The translations under genes and the position numbers were made by a program. 27,625 nucleotides of DNA, from NCBI GenBank assembly GCA_032718475.1, contig JAUCBJ010003029.1, positions 1 to 27,625 on the forward strand, given 5' to 3'. This DNA is from Nemertoderma westbladi. Taxonomy: Eukaryota; Xenacoelomorpha; Nemertodermatida; Nemertodermatidae. A model generated the notes under the pieces. That model was not told where the DNA came from, did not search any database, and saw only the letters and a list, made by a program, of their open reading frames with translations. Positions 1-9,114 of the stretch are shown piece by piece; the first letter of the stretch is position 1; every line of letters begins with the position of its first letter.

Positions 1-96
1 CATAAACCAATTGAGGGAAAGGAACAGGTTACAGAGGCAGGCTTTTCTAACTAAAACAATAAACGGCCACTTTTGACTTTACCAATTGAAGGAGCC
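1..96 (+). repeat. Partial copy of the dispersed ~68-bp module
   Basis: The first bases carry CAATTGAGGGAAAGGAACAG followed by GTTACAGAGGC and CTAAAACAATAAACGG. These are the same words, in the same order, as the tandem units at 11.83-12.17 kb. A second partial unit (CCAATTGAAGGAG) begins near 81. The copy is cut by the window edge. Confidence 0.7.
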
Positions 97-194
97 CTAT
101 AACCTCACCACATACTACTACTACAATCGGCATGATTCATTGCAGCTGCATTATATATATAGCAGTATAGGCCCTATTATGTATTAAGAATGCT

Positions 195-478
195 GTGCCG
201 GCTTGTTGACAAAAGTGCGCCTCCACAACTCCCTCACACTCTTACAGCCTTATCAGCCATGACATTTGCTAGATCATCCGCATCTTCAAGGCCAGTGTCC
301 TTTAAGACAGTAAGAAAGATGCGTCTCAAGAAAGTCATGGGCTGTCCACCATGCTTATTCACTCCGTGAGGTGCACTGGCTGGTCCTCACGGCTTAAAGC
401 GATGTCCTGCAAAGCGGAGGCGGCTTTGTTCTAGTGTCAAGCTTGGGGGAACCAATGACTGAATGAGACAACTCCAAT
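195..478 (-). pseudogene. C-terminal tail relic of a non-LTR retrotransposon RT protein
   Basis: Reading the minus strand from about 478 down gives a frame with RLRFAGHRFKP, a TGA stop, then HGGQPMTFLRRIF, LKDTGLEDADDLANVMADKAV. After a frameshift near 225 another frame continues with RELWRRTFVNKPAQHS. The order 'RLRFAGH - Pro/Gly-rich HGG.P - Tf...L.DTGL...L...M.D+..W' is the layout of the tail that follows the RT domain in many animal non-LTR elements (endonuclease/RT type). The fragment is about 90 codons long, with one stop and one frameshift, so it is dead. No RT motif is present here and the rest of the element is missing. The clade cannot be told from this tail alone. Confidence 0.55.
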
Positions 479-950
479 GTTATATAGTGTCTGGTTGGAG
501 ATGCAGAGATGTGTGCATTGTACTTGACACAGTGAACCTAATCAAAACAATTAGTCAATAAACATTAACTCAATAACATAATAGGTTACAGTTTACAGTA
601 GTCTTATTTTTGCCATACGAAAATACCACAGGTATGGCAGTATGGGTATGAATGAACTATACAGCTATAACTCAACTACGCTACCGCGGTATACACCGCT
701 AAGGCAGTAAGGCTACCGCAAAGCTATACCACTACCGCTGACCGCAAAAAGTAACTACTAATGTCTGACTGTACGTGTGCGATCCCTGTTTATATAATAC
801 ATATAATAATTAATTATAATTTGATCATTAAAATAATGTTGCATTGTAATTATGATATATATATGTACTGCAGTACTGATACGGGATGCAGTTTTGATTT
901 AAATACCGATATACAGTATGGCAGCATGGGTACACTTGGAGTTGTACTAA
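479..950. other. Spacer without recognisable gene
   Basis: AT-rich sequence with short GGTATGGCAGTATGGGTATG-like and CTACCGC words (about 630-750). I see no coding trace, RNA gene or transposon end. The 144-codon open frame that starts at 761 runs into the tandem repeat at 1042-1290 and has no family resemblance. Confidence 0.5.
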
Positions 951-1023
951 AGTCCAATATTGGACTTTGGAGTCCAAAATTGGACTTGAAGTCTAAAATT
1001 GGACTTGAAGTCCAATTTTTGAC
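951..1023. repeat. Short tandem of a ~19-bp near-palindrome
   Basis: About four units of AGTCCAAAATTGGACTTGA. Each unit is itself an inverted repeat (AGTCCAA/TTGGACT). The array stops seven bases before the target-site duplication of the 1038-6769 element. Confidence 0.8.
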
Positions 1024-1041
1024 TTCTCACCGACTGACCCT

Positions 1042-1290
1042 ATTGAAAAGTTTTATTTTCTGCGCCGAACGCGGCGCCGGGTGCCAAAAATCCTGCGCCG
1101 GCTCTGAGCAAAACAACGCCGGGTGCAAAAAATCCTGCGCCGGCTCTGTGCAAAACCACGCTGGGTGCAAAAAATCCTGCGCCGGCTCTGTGTAAACCCA
1201 CGCCCATGCCAGGTGCAAAAATCCTGCGCCGGCTCTGTGCAATGCAAAATGCTGCGCCTGGTGAAAAATCTTCCACCGGCTCTTCAAAGC
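1042..1290 (+). repeat. Subterminal 42-bp tandem repeat
   Basis: Units containing GGGTGCAAAAAATCCTGCG followed by CCGGCTCTGTGCAAAAC recur at 1091, 1133, 1175 and 1222 (spacing 42, 42, 47). Because 42 is divisible by three, several long frames open in both strands here; they are artefacts of the repeat. Confidence 0.85.
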
Positions 1291-1319
1291 TGCACCGGGC
1301 TGACTGGTATAAAACATAA

Positions 1320-1610
1320 AATCTGCCTGTTATACTGTACAGTCTGTAGTTCATTCGGTTATCTATAATACTGCAGCTGCACTAATCCGAGTTGTTACTT
1401 AAACGAACGAAAGTTGTGGGTGGGTGAAAGGAAAATAAGGATACAGAGACGGCAAACCTTAATAAAGACAAATGCAACAAGTACAGTAGGTACGTTGTCC
1501 TACTGTGTAAAGTGTAACATTACGAAACAACTATACTTAAGAAACACTACATGTAAATTTTTGTTGTCAAATAAAGTGTACATTATTTTAAATTACTCAA
1601 ATGTTACAAT
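1320..1610. other. AT-rich interior of the composite unit
   Basis: I see no coding trace and no repeat between the 42-bp array and the inserted 802-bp element. The last eight bases (GTTACAAT, 1603-1610) are the left TSD of that element. Confidence 0.5.
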
Positions 1611-2412
1611 TAGGGCTCGATCGGAGTTGGGATTTGGCCGGAGCCGGAGCAGGAGCCGGAGTTGGACAATTTGGCCGGAGCCGGAGCAGGAGCCGGAGTT
1701 TTTCAAAAATTGTAAAAATTTAATTATTTATTTAAAAAAAATAAAGTATGGTTATCGTTCGCCAATCGCTCATAATCAATCATACTGTAGGTCTAATTAA
1801 TTTCATAATTTATAGATTTACGAATTTTCAATTTAAAATTTAAGTACAGGTAATTAATTAAGTTATCACGGACAGACGGCCTGACACTGACGGCTAAATA
1901 TTACCTACAGTACCTAACAGCCTAACTCACTAACTGCTGAACTGTGGTAGAGGTGTGTACTGTAGGTAGCCTACCTACCGTACTTGTACCAGTACTGCAG
2001 TACAGTATGCTGGCATGGCATGACAGCAGTAAATGGCTGCAGTGGTACAGCTACAGTGTACATTCATAGCATTTACAATTTTTTACAGTAGGGCCTATCT
2101 GTCTGTCTGTAACAGTCGGCTAGTCAGCCAGCCTGCCAGCTGGCCAGTACCAGTACTGCAGTACAGTCAGTCATTGACTTTAAGTAATACTGCAGTACTG
2201 CAGTACCGGTATTATGCTTGATATTGAAGCTGTACTACAGTACTTACTTCAGTACTTAGTGTAAATAATTGTTCAGATTAGAATATGCACGAAATATAAT
2301 ACTTTATTAAAAAATTAACTCCGGCAATATTTTTACCGGAGCCGGAGCAGGAGCCGGAGGTGCCAAAATGGCCGGAGCCGGAGCCGGAGGCCGGAGCTCC
2401 GATCGAGCCCTA
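1611..2412. mobile_element. 802-bp non-autonomous hAT-like transposon
   Basis: The ends are TAGGGCTCGATCGGAG and its reverse complement (16 of 16), flanked by the perfect octamer GTTACAAT (1603-1610 and 2413-2420). An 8-bp duplication with a TAGGG-type terminus fits the hAT superfamily. Both subterminal zones are built of CCGGAGCCGGAGCAGGAGCC modules. The centre is AT-rich and full of CAGTACTG words, with no transposase. Related sequence in the opposite orientation occurs at 7061-7333 and about 10708-11310. Confidence 0.85.
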
Positions 2413-2469
2413 GTTACAATATGAATTATAGAAAGAATATTAAAGACTACTTCAGTTGGCCTAGTCTTT

Positions 2470-2954
2470 GTGGGGCGAGCCACGAAGTTGGCGGAGCCTT
2501 AGCGAATTGACACTGTTAGGGGGTGGGTCAATTTATGCAAATAGTTGTCGTCGTCGTCGTTGTCGTCGTCGTTGTCGTCGTTACGATTTTGACATGCTAA
2601 TAACTTTGTCGGATTTAAAGCTGCCAAGTTGAAAATTTGTAGGTATCAATATGAGCAAAAGTTGAGATTTTTGAGAGACTTTCAGACACCATCAGTGCAA
2701 TGGTCTCCCGCTAGAGGGCCACATGTCTAAACATTAAATGCCCTCCCATTTCTTTGCTTTTAATCCGTTTAAGCTGAAACTTGGCAGATATGTATTAGAC
2801 CATTAGCTGTGACTTTCAAAGGAGGCGAATCCATCTGCAGTTCTCCAGTCTGCCGCTAGAGGGCCAACGTGACTATTTGCATAAATTGACCCTTCCCCTA
2901 ACAGTGTCAATTCGCTAAGGCTCTGCCAACTTCGTGCTGCGCGAAGTCCCCACT
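2470..2954. mobile_element. Fold-back / MITE-like element
   Basis: Long inverted arms pair 2480-2544 (CACGAAGTTGGCGGAGCC, TTAGCGAATTGACACTG, GGGTCAATTTATGCAAATAG) with 2873-2938, differing at only a few positions. A looser extension reaches GTGGGG near 2471 and CCCCAC near 2952. The interior holds a GTC microsatellite and two half-repeats, each ending in a CCGCTAGAGGGCCA-like word (about 2708 and 2853). No coding capacity is seen, and no target-site duplication is clear because the outer limits are uncertain. Confidence 0.65.
2544..2582 (+). repeat. (GTC)n microsatellite
   Basis: Runs of GTCGTC interrupted by GTT, directly inside the left arm of the fold-back element. Confidence 0.9.
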
Positions 2955-3371
2955 TCGTGTATTTATGTACTACGTTCTACTTTATTACATACTACGCAAT
3001 GTGGTCCTATACGTCTATGTTACATATACGGTATGTCTGAACTCTGAATGGATAATGACTAGCTGTATGTTATGTTATGTTATTAATATCGCCAGAATAA
3101 CAATAAAATATTAATTTTTGTACGTGTACGTACACGTACAGTAGATTAAAATAAAATGAACACATATCTGCAAAGTACGCTAATAAGCGTATGTACTATT
3201 GTAATAAAAATACGGATAATGGTACGGATACGGAAATTTGGGGTAACCCCAAAATTGATGATCTCCCTGACTGACAGTACTAAAGGCAAACATATTAATA
3301 AGGACAAGTTTACAATACTCTATAGGATACAACACAACAATACGTAGTTATTCAGAACATAAATTTGGTAC
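2955..3371. other. Spacer; contains a 20-bp perfect palindrome
   Basis: AT-rich, no coding trace. GTACGTGTACGTACACGTAC at 3120-3139 is a perfect palindrome, probably low-complexity sequence. Confidence 0.5.
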
Positions 3372-3375
3372 CGTA

Positions 3376-5026
3376 CTGCCGTCTTAAGGCAGAAAGCCCT
3401 ATCTCAAAATTTTTGAAATTTTTTTTATTGTACAGACCGGCCTAATTTAAGGCGCTCTTTCAAATTAAACCAAGAAATGCCATGGTTTATATGCAAGAAA
3501 GTCCTCAGCCCTGTCATTTAAAGGCAAAACACCCTACATCTAAAATCTGGTACATAGGGTATTTTGCCTTAGTAACACTTGTATTCAGTTTACCTTACAT
3601 CGTAAAGGTAGGGTGTTTTTCCTTAGAAAAACTTATAATAGTGTTATTTCCTATTACGTATGCGTAGATATTGGCGGGAATTTCAGTTTGTTCGCATTTA
3701 CATGTGGGCAAAATACCCTAGGAAAGATTTTCTACTTATTACTGACTATAGAATCTCAATTCAGTCGAATAGGAATATACAAAGCCAATGGAACTGGAAG
3801 ACACGTTTTACAGCTTCAACTTGGATGAGAATATCGGAGGGGGTGTTTTAGCTCAGGTGGTGTGGACTGTGGGGAGGATATGTGGCTGTGCGGAGGATAT
3901 GTGGCTGTGTGGAAGAAATGTGGCTGTGTGTGGAGGATATGTGGCTGTGTGGGGAGGATTTGTCGCTGTGTGGGGGGATATGTGGCTGTGTCGAAGATAT
4001 GTGGCTGTGGGGAGGACATGTGACTGTGGTGAAGATATGTGGCTGGGTGGGGAGGATATGTGGCTGTGTGTGGAGGATATGTGGCTGTGGAGAGGATATG
4101 TGACTGTGTGGGGAGGATATGTGGCTGTGTGGGGAAGATATGTGGCTGTGTGGGGAGGATATGTGACTGTGGGGAAGATATGTGGCTGTGTGGGGAGGAT
4201 ATGTGACTGTGGGGAAGATATGTGGCTGTGTGAAGTCAACTTATTGAAGCGCAATGCCACTATGGGCATCCCACGTCCACTGGCACAACCCAAATGATGA
4301 ATTGAATTGATCATGAATTGATTCAACGACTTTGGCAAATAATTCCAAGAAATTTAATTAGTTTTTGGAATTCGTTAGTTAAAGTGTCATGGTGAACTGA
4401 ACATGTAAATAATGAAGGACTGCACTAGAAGGCAAAGTAGACTGAGTTTGATTTTGGCGGACTAGGTTTTGGAAAACTGGTCACATGGTTATACAGTAGC
4501 TAGCTAGAATATTTCTAAAAATTTACGGGCAAATATGTAACTATAATCGATTTCCCAGAGTTTAGTTTGAGTACTTTATATTCATGGAATGGTAACCATG
4601 ATGACGTTACCTGGCAACCAATTATACAGAAATTATCAGCTGTTTATCTCATGTTTTTGAATTATAATTTGCATTATTTACCAAAACCCAACCCTTAACT
4701 ACAAAATTCCAAGTATAATTTCCACCCTGCATTATTATTATTTGAAGATATTAAACTATTTGACTCGAACTCTGGATAGACAAAACACCCTATATCAGCT
4801 TTCAGTTTCATTTGTCGCCAATATTTTCGAGGCAAAACACCCTATAAAATCTTTTCAGCATTTTTTAAGCTCCCAAATTACAACTAAGTTAGTATATTTG
4901 GGTGACTTGCAGTTCAAATTCTGGTATCCAGGCAGCTGTATAACATACTTGTAGAAGAAAACGCGTTTCGTTAAATTACTCAAAACACGATTTTTGGAGA
5001 TAGGGTATTCTGCCTTAAGACGGCAG
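3376..5026. mobile_element. 1651-bp TIR transposon with repeated GGGTATTTTGCC modules
   Basis: The termini are CTGCCGTCTTAAGGCAGAA and its reverse complement, and the similarity continues through CCCTATCTC. CGTA flanks both ends (3372-3375 and 5027-5030), giving a candidate 4-bp target duplication. Inside, a GGCAAAACACCCTA / TAGGGTATTTTGCC word recurs in both orientations (about 3388, 3524, 3557, 3609, 3709, 4781, 4829, 5001), like transposase-binding repeats. The only long frames come from the 21-bp minisatellite. No transposase was found. The superfamily is unassigned; a 4-bp TSD would not fit hAT or Mariner. Confidence 0.65.
3866..4232 (+). repeat. 21-bp GT-rich minisatellite
   Basis: Degenerate units of GGAGGATATGTGGCTGTGTG, about 17 copies with small length changes. 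It translates to a WGGYVAV-type heptapeptide, and to a PPHSHIS-type repeat on the other strand. Neither looks like a real protein. It sits inside the 3376-5026 element. Confidence 0.9.
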
Positions 5027-5289
5027 CGTAGGTATGTCGCATAAGTAAAATATTACTGCTGAAATAAAACGCGCAAAGTAAAGTAACTACAAAAGATAGG
5101 AAAACAATTAAACATAAAAAAACACTATTTTAAAATTTAACACAAAAAAAGTTTTTTTGGGATTGAAAATATGAAAATAATAGGTACTGTACTGTAGCTA
5201 GAATTTAATAAAGATATCGTTGTATCCGAAAGATATCGCTTTCGCTACTGCCACTTGGCGCACAGGAGTATCACTATATTCATTTTAAG

Positions 5290-6013
5290 GGACATTTCGC
5301 AGTCTAGTCTATATTTGAAGATGCTCAATCATGGAGTACCAAGGGTATTACGTGCATTACATTAACAACACTTTCCGGTAATGGTAAAGGATTCCAAATG
5401 TTTACAACGCTGTCTGCAAAGTTGTTGCGTGTTAGCATTGGTGGAGTTAGGAACGAAACTAGAAGAAATTACTTCGCTCAATTTTGTCAATCCCGTTGAT
5501 AAACTTGTATGTTGTTATAAGGTCGGCTAGTACACGGCGATATATTAATGTCGGTAGTTTGAGTGCAAGTAGTCGGTTTTCATATGACAACTCAGCAGCC
5601 AGCGATAGTACAACTGTACAAGGCGAGTGACCACACGGTGTTGTACTTGTTCAAGACGTTCAATATTTATCATGTCGGAGGAATGGCGAACAAACAACTG
5701 TGTCGTATTCAAGGAGAGGTCGAACAAGGGATTTGTATAACAGGGTCAGAGGGTAAACATCGGAGCTTCCAAATATGTAAAAGTTCTTCGTATTAAATGT
5801 ACGACTCGCATGGCGCGGGCTGCAGTCTTTGTGCAGTGAGCTGTGATGCTGTGAAGGACAAGTCTGGTGTAAATGTAATTCCAAAATCACGTTCCTCGGT
5901 TGCCGATAAAAGTGTCCGTCCATTCATTGTGTAAAAAGTTGCTTGGGGATTTCTAGAACATAGATGCATGCATGACCTTGCACTTGGAGTCATTGAACTG
6001 TAATTTCCAATGG
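5290..6013 (-). pseudogene. 3' end of a CR1/jockey-type non-LTR retrotransposon (RT C-terminal region)
   Basis: Starting near 6013 on the minus strand, three frames taken in turn spell a continuous family pattern: WKLQFNDSKCKVMH, then SRNPQATFYTMNGR with ATEERDFGITFTPDLSF, then LTLLYKSLVRPLLEYD and INIERLEQVQHR. Next come LSYENRLLALKLPTLIYRR, DLITTYKFINGIDKI, FADSVVNIWNPLPLPESVVN and FKYRLDC near 5300. This is the stretch after the RT palm in CR1/jockey-group elements, which copy their RNA at a nicked chromosomal site. Shifts occur near 5965, 5820 and 5672, and there is a TAG at about 5461. The endonuclease, the RT catalytic motifs and everything 5' are absent, consistent with a 5'-truncated insertion. 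It lies inside the 1038-6769 unit. Confidence 0.85.
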
Positions 6014-6430
6014 TTACACATGTGTGTCGGTAATAAATTGTTTCATTATCAATAGTGCCATAGTATAAGTCGTTTTGTTTTATTCACTGTTCAACTTCAT
6101 TCTGTCTGCCTGTTTTATTATATGTGCAGTTTTATTTATACGCTTCTATGACAGCGGTGTCTCCATCCAAATAATATAATATAATATAAATATAGCTTAT
6201 ACAATACAGCAATATTATGTAAATAAATAAACTGACTATGACCAATAGCAATAATGACTGATCAGCTGATAGCTGGAACTGTGATAGCCTACCTGCCTAC
6301 TGCATAACAGCATAAGGTTAAATACGTAAATAAATGACCAGTTGCAGTCAGCCAGTGCTGCAGTGTGAGTTTCCTTTCTGCCTCCTGCATGGCCAGTTGT
6401 TATTGTGTTGCTGTGCTGTTGGTCTGATGA
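6014..6430. other. AT-rich spacer
   Basis: I see no coding trace. It contains a short run of ATAATATAAT. The minus-strand frame at 6236-6436 has no family resemblance. Confidence 0.5.
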
Positions 6431-6469
6431 ACGCATGTCTGCTGTCTCAGTCTCACTGTCTGCCTGGTG

Positions 6470-6755
6470 CTAGGTTCGGCTGATTTCTGCGCCAGGCAAA
6501 TATGTACGCCGGGTGTGCTGGGCTGATTCCTGCTCCGGCGCCGGGTCAATTTCTGCAGCGTCGACGCCGGGAATATTTCGACGCCTGCTGCGCCGAGCGC
6601 AGCATCTCTACCATTGCCAGTGCTCCGCCGGCTACGCCGGCGTAGCACATCTCTGCGCCGACCCTTCCGGCTCATTGCCCGGCGTAGCACATTTCTGCGC
6701 CAGCTCCCGGCGCAAGTTCTAGTGCTGCGCCGAACGTGCTCGGCGTACATGTAAA
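6470..6755 (-). repeat. GC-rich subterminal repeat of the 1038-6769 unit
   Basis: Irregular repeats of GCGCCGGG/GGCGTAGCACATTTCTGCGCC-like words form the inverted counterpart of the 42-bp array at the other end. GTTCGGCGCAG at about 6725-6735 mirrors TGCGCCGAAC at 1061-1070. The long frames here are by-products. Confidence 0.65.
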
Positions 6756-7060
6756 ACTTTTCAATAGGGCCGACTGACTACGGTACGCACCTTCCAGCCT
6801 TCTAAGTTTTGACCTTAACAGCTTGATTTGATACTTGCCTCTTTCTGTCTTTCTGATTTGTTATTTCATTCAATAATTCTGTCATTTGTCAGTTTGTTCC
6901 CTGATTGTTTCAGTCTGTCAGGTAGTCCTGTAGTCGGCCAGCAGGTCAGCCATTGCTGCATTGTCTGATAAACTGCAATCAGGCAATGAACTGCAATCAT
7001 TCTTCATTCCACATTCAGTCATTGTTCTCCTCCATGACCATCCCCATCCAGACTGCAGCC

Positions 7061-7333
7061 TAGGGCTCGATCGGAGCTCCGGCCTCCGGCTCCGGCTCCG
7101 GCCATTTTGGTACCCCTACCTCCGGCTCCTGCTCCGGCTCCGGTAAAAATATTGCCGGAGTTAATTTTTTAATAAAGTATTATATTTCGTGCATATTCTA
7201 ATCTGAACAATTATTTACACTATAAGTACTGTGTAGTACAGCTTCAATCAGTCAATATCAAGCATAATACTGCCGTATTTACTTAAAGTCAATGACTGAC
7301 TGACTGTTGACTGTACTGCAGTACTGGTATATA
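7061..7333 (-). mobile_element. Right-end fragment of the 802-bp hAT-like family, inverted
   Basis: It begins TAGGGCTCGATCGGAG and follows the reverse complement of 2412 down to about 2150: the GC-rich CCGGCTCCGG modules, TATTGCCGGAGTTAATTTTTT, then TTTCGTGCATATTCTAATC. Similarity ends near 7333. The flanking octamer CTGCAGCC is not found after the matching end at 11310. Confidence 0.8.
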
Positions 7334-7379
7334 ATATTTATTAAAAAATTATCAAACACTAATTAGTATAAACAATTTC

Positions 7380-7474
7380 GCTAGTAATTGGCTTGGAGGA
7401 GGGAGGGGGAACTGGAGGTACGTCGTACACCCGTACCTCCAGTTCCCCCTCCCTCCTCCAAGCCAATTACTAGC
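7380..7474. repeat. Perfect 43-bp-arm hairpin
   Basis: The left arm 7380-7422 and right arm 7432-7474 are exact reverse complements (43 of 43) around a 9-base loop. The arms are purine- and pyrimidine-rich (GGAGGAGGGAGGGGGAACTGG). No stem of this length survives long without homogenisation, so it is recent or kept by gene conversion. It is not obviously a transposon end. Confidence 0.9.
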
Positions 7475-7574
7475 TTTACCTGTATCATGGAAGTAGGGAA
7501 GTGGAGTAGTGGAGTGGGGTCGGTACCCACTGGTACGGATTTACCACATTACCTTTCGCTAGGGACGGGGCAAG

Positions 7575-7668
7575 CCCCCCCCCCCCCCCCCCCCAAGATA
7601 CCTGCGGAGGGGCAGATGCCCCCTTGCCCCCCCCCCCCCCCCCCCCTCTGCCCCTAGAACCGCCACTG
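7575..7668 (+). repeat. Two 20-bp poly-C runs next to a possible hAT terminus
   Basis: C runs at 7575-7594 and 7627-7646 flank GGGGCAGATGCCCCCTTG. The block ends TAGAACCGCCACTG (7655-7668), whose reverse complement CAGTGGCGGTTCTA resembles a hAT terminus of the CAGTGGCGG type. No matching left end was found, so this would be a fragment. Confidence 0.45.
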
Positions 7669-8069
7669 TCTACCGAGCATCACCATCCTGTCCCATAATA
7701 ACTTCGTAGCGGCTTCGTGTCGACGGTCGAAAAATGGCCATACAGTAGTGCTTTTTTTCTGACCTTCGTCCTGGAACCCTACGCAGCCGGGTACTATATA
7801 GCTATACACCGGCTTTCATTGCAGTAAAGAAAAGTGTATGCGCCGTATAACCGCGGTATAATCAGTTTTCAGATCTAGCTCCTCTACTAATTTATTATGC
7901 CCTATATTAATTAAATAAAACACCGCAAAGATAGGTGGAATATTCTGATATTCAATTAAAGGGATATTGCGTTAGAGAAACTGTGATAGGCAAAACAGAA
8001 GTAGGCCTAAGCAGCTAGGCTTGTACAGTCTGTAGTCTGACAGTTGTAGCTAGAATAATTGCTGAATTG
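7669..8069. other. Spacer without recognisable gene
   Basis: No coding trace, RNA gene or transposon end recognised. Confidence 0.5.
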
Positions 8070-8117
8070 CATCGGATCGGATCGGATCAGATCGGATCGG
8101 ATCGGATCGGATCGGAC
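8070..8117 (+). repeat. (ATCGG)n microsatellite
   Basis: Nine to ten copies of ATCGG with one change to ATCAG, directly before the TTG-rich satellite. Confidence 0.95.
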
Positions 8118-8133
8118 GGCATTTGACATATAA

Positions 8134-8862
8134 TTCTACCTCCGTTGTTGCTCATTGCTGCTCGTTGTGCTTTATTATTTCTCGTTGTTGGTCATTGTTG
8201 CTCGTTGTTGGTCATTGTTGCTTGTTGGTGCTCATTGTTGCTCGTTAGTTGTACTTTATTATTGCTCGTTGTTGCTCGTTGTACTCTATTATTGCTCGTT
8301 GTTGCTTGTTGTTGCTCATTATTGCTCATTGTTGCTCGTTGTTGTACTTTATTATTGCTCGTTCAATCGTTATTCCTCATTGTTGCTAGTTGTTTCTCGT
8401 TGTTGTACTTTATTATTGCTCATTGTTGGTGTTGCTCAATATTACTCGTTGTTGCTCGTTCAGTCGTTGTTGCTCATTGTTGTACTTTATTATTGCTCAT
8501 TGTTGCTCAATATAACTCGTTGTTGCTCAATATAACTCGTTGTTGCTCGTTCAGTCGTTATTGCTCATTATTGCTAGTTGTTTCTCGTTGTTGTTCTTTA
8601 TTATTGCTCATTGTTGCTCAGTGTTTCTCATTGTTGCTCGTTGTTGCTCAATGTTACTCGTTGTTATACTTTATTATTGCTCAATGTTACTCGTTGTTAC
8701 TCATTTTCATTGTTGCTCATTGTTACTCGTTGTTCCTCATGTCCTAATTATTGGTCGTTGTTTCTCGTTGTTGTTAGATATTTCATTGTTGCTCATTGTT
8801 ACTCGTTGTTCCTCATGTCCTAATTATTGGTCGTTGTTTCTCGTTGTTATTAGATATTCTAG
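8134..8862 (+). repeat. TTG-rich satellite, block 1
   Basis: Built from a 9-12-bp core TTGTTGCTCGTTGTTGCTCA with variants (TACTTTATTATTGCTC, TTTCTCGTTGTTG). A unit of about 76 bp ending in CATGTCCTAATTATTGG is duplicated at about 8708-8784 and 8784-8860. Open frames of 80-200 codons rich in Leu, Cys, Ser and Val are artefacts of the trinucleotide core. They resemble transmembrane segments only by composition. Confidence 0.95.
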
Positions 8863-9006
8863 TATCTAGTACCTACTGCAGTGCAGTACCGGTTACCAGC
8901 CTGACCTGTTGTCAGAATGCAGAAAGACTAACAATTACTGAATTACTGATACAAGTTTGGTCAGTTGGTGCTGGAACTTGTTATTTACATCCTAAATTGC
9001 TATTTT

Positions 9007-9110
9007 GTGGCCGATGTGGCTCCGATGTGGCCCCGATGTGGTCCGATGTGGCCCCGATGTGGTCCGATTTGGTCCGATGTGGTACCGATTGGGTCCGATG
9101 TGGCTTTTAG
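9007..9110 (+). repeat. Short tandem of GATGTGGCCCC
   Basis: About eight units of CCGATGTGG(CC/T) at 11-12-bp spacing. It lies in the 250-bp non-satellite island that separates the two blocks of the TTG-rich array. Confidence 0.85.
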
Positions 9111-9114
9111 ACGG

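Larger units (their letters stand above)
1038..6769. mobile_element. 5.7-kb composite DNA-transposon unit with 18-bp TIRs and 8-bp TSD
   Basis: The left end reads CCCTATTGAAAAGTTTTA and the right end is its exact reverse complement (18 of 18). Both ends are flanked by the same octamer CCGACTGA (1030-1037 and 6770-6777), as expected for an 8-bp target-site duplication (hAT, P and a few other superfamilies make 8-bp duplications). Just inside both ends lie GC-rich arrays with TGCGCCGG-type words, as subterminal transposase-binding repeats would look. No transposase frame is visible, so the unit is non-autonomous or gutted. It has been enlarged by later insertions at 1611-2412, about 2470-2954, 3376-5026 and about 5290-6013. 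The superfamily is not assigned because the terminus does not start with the usual hAT CAGGG/TAGGG. Confidence 0.7.

Noticed and set aside
3788-4338. WGGYVAV-type and PPHSHIS-type frames of about 160 codons on both strands
   Set aside because: Both come from the 21-bp minisatellite.
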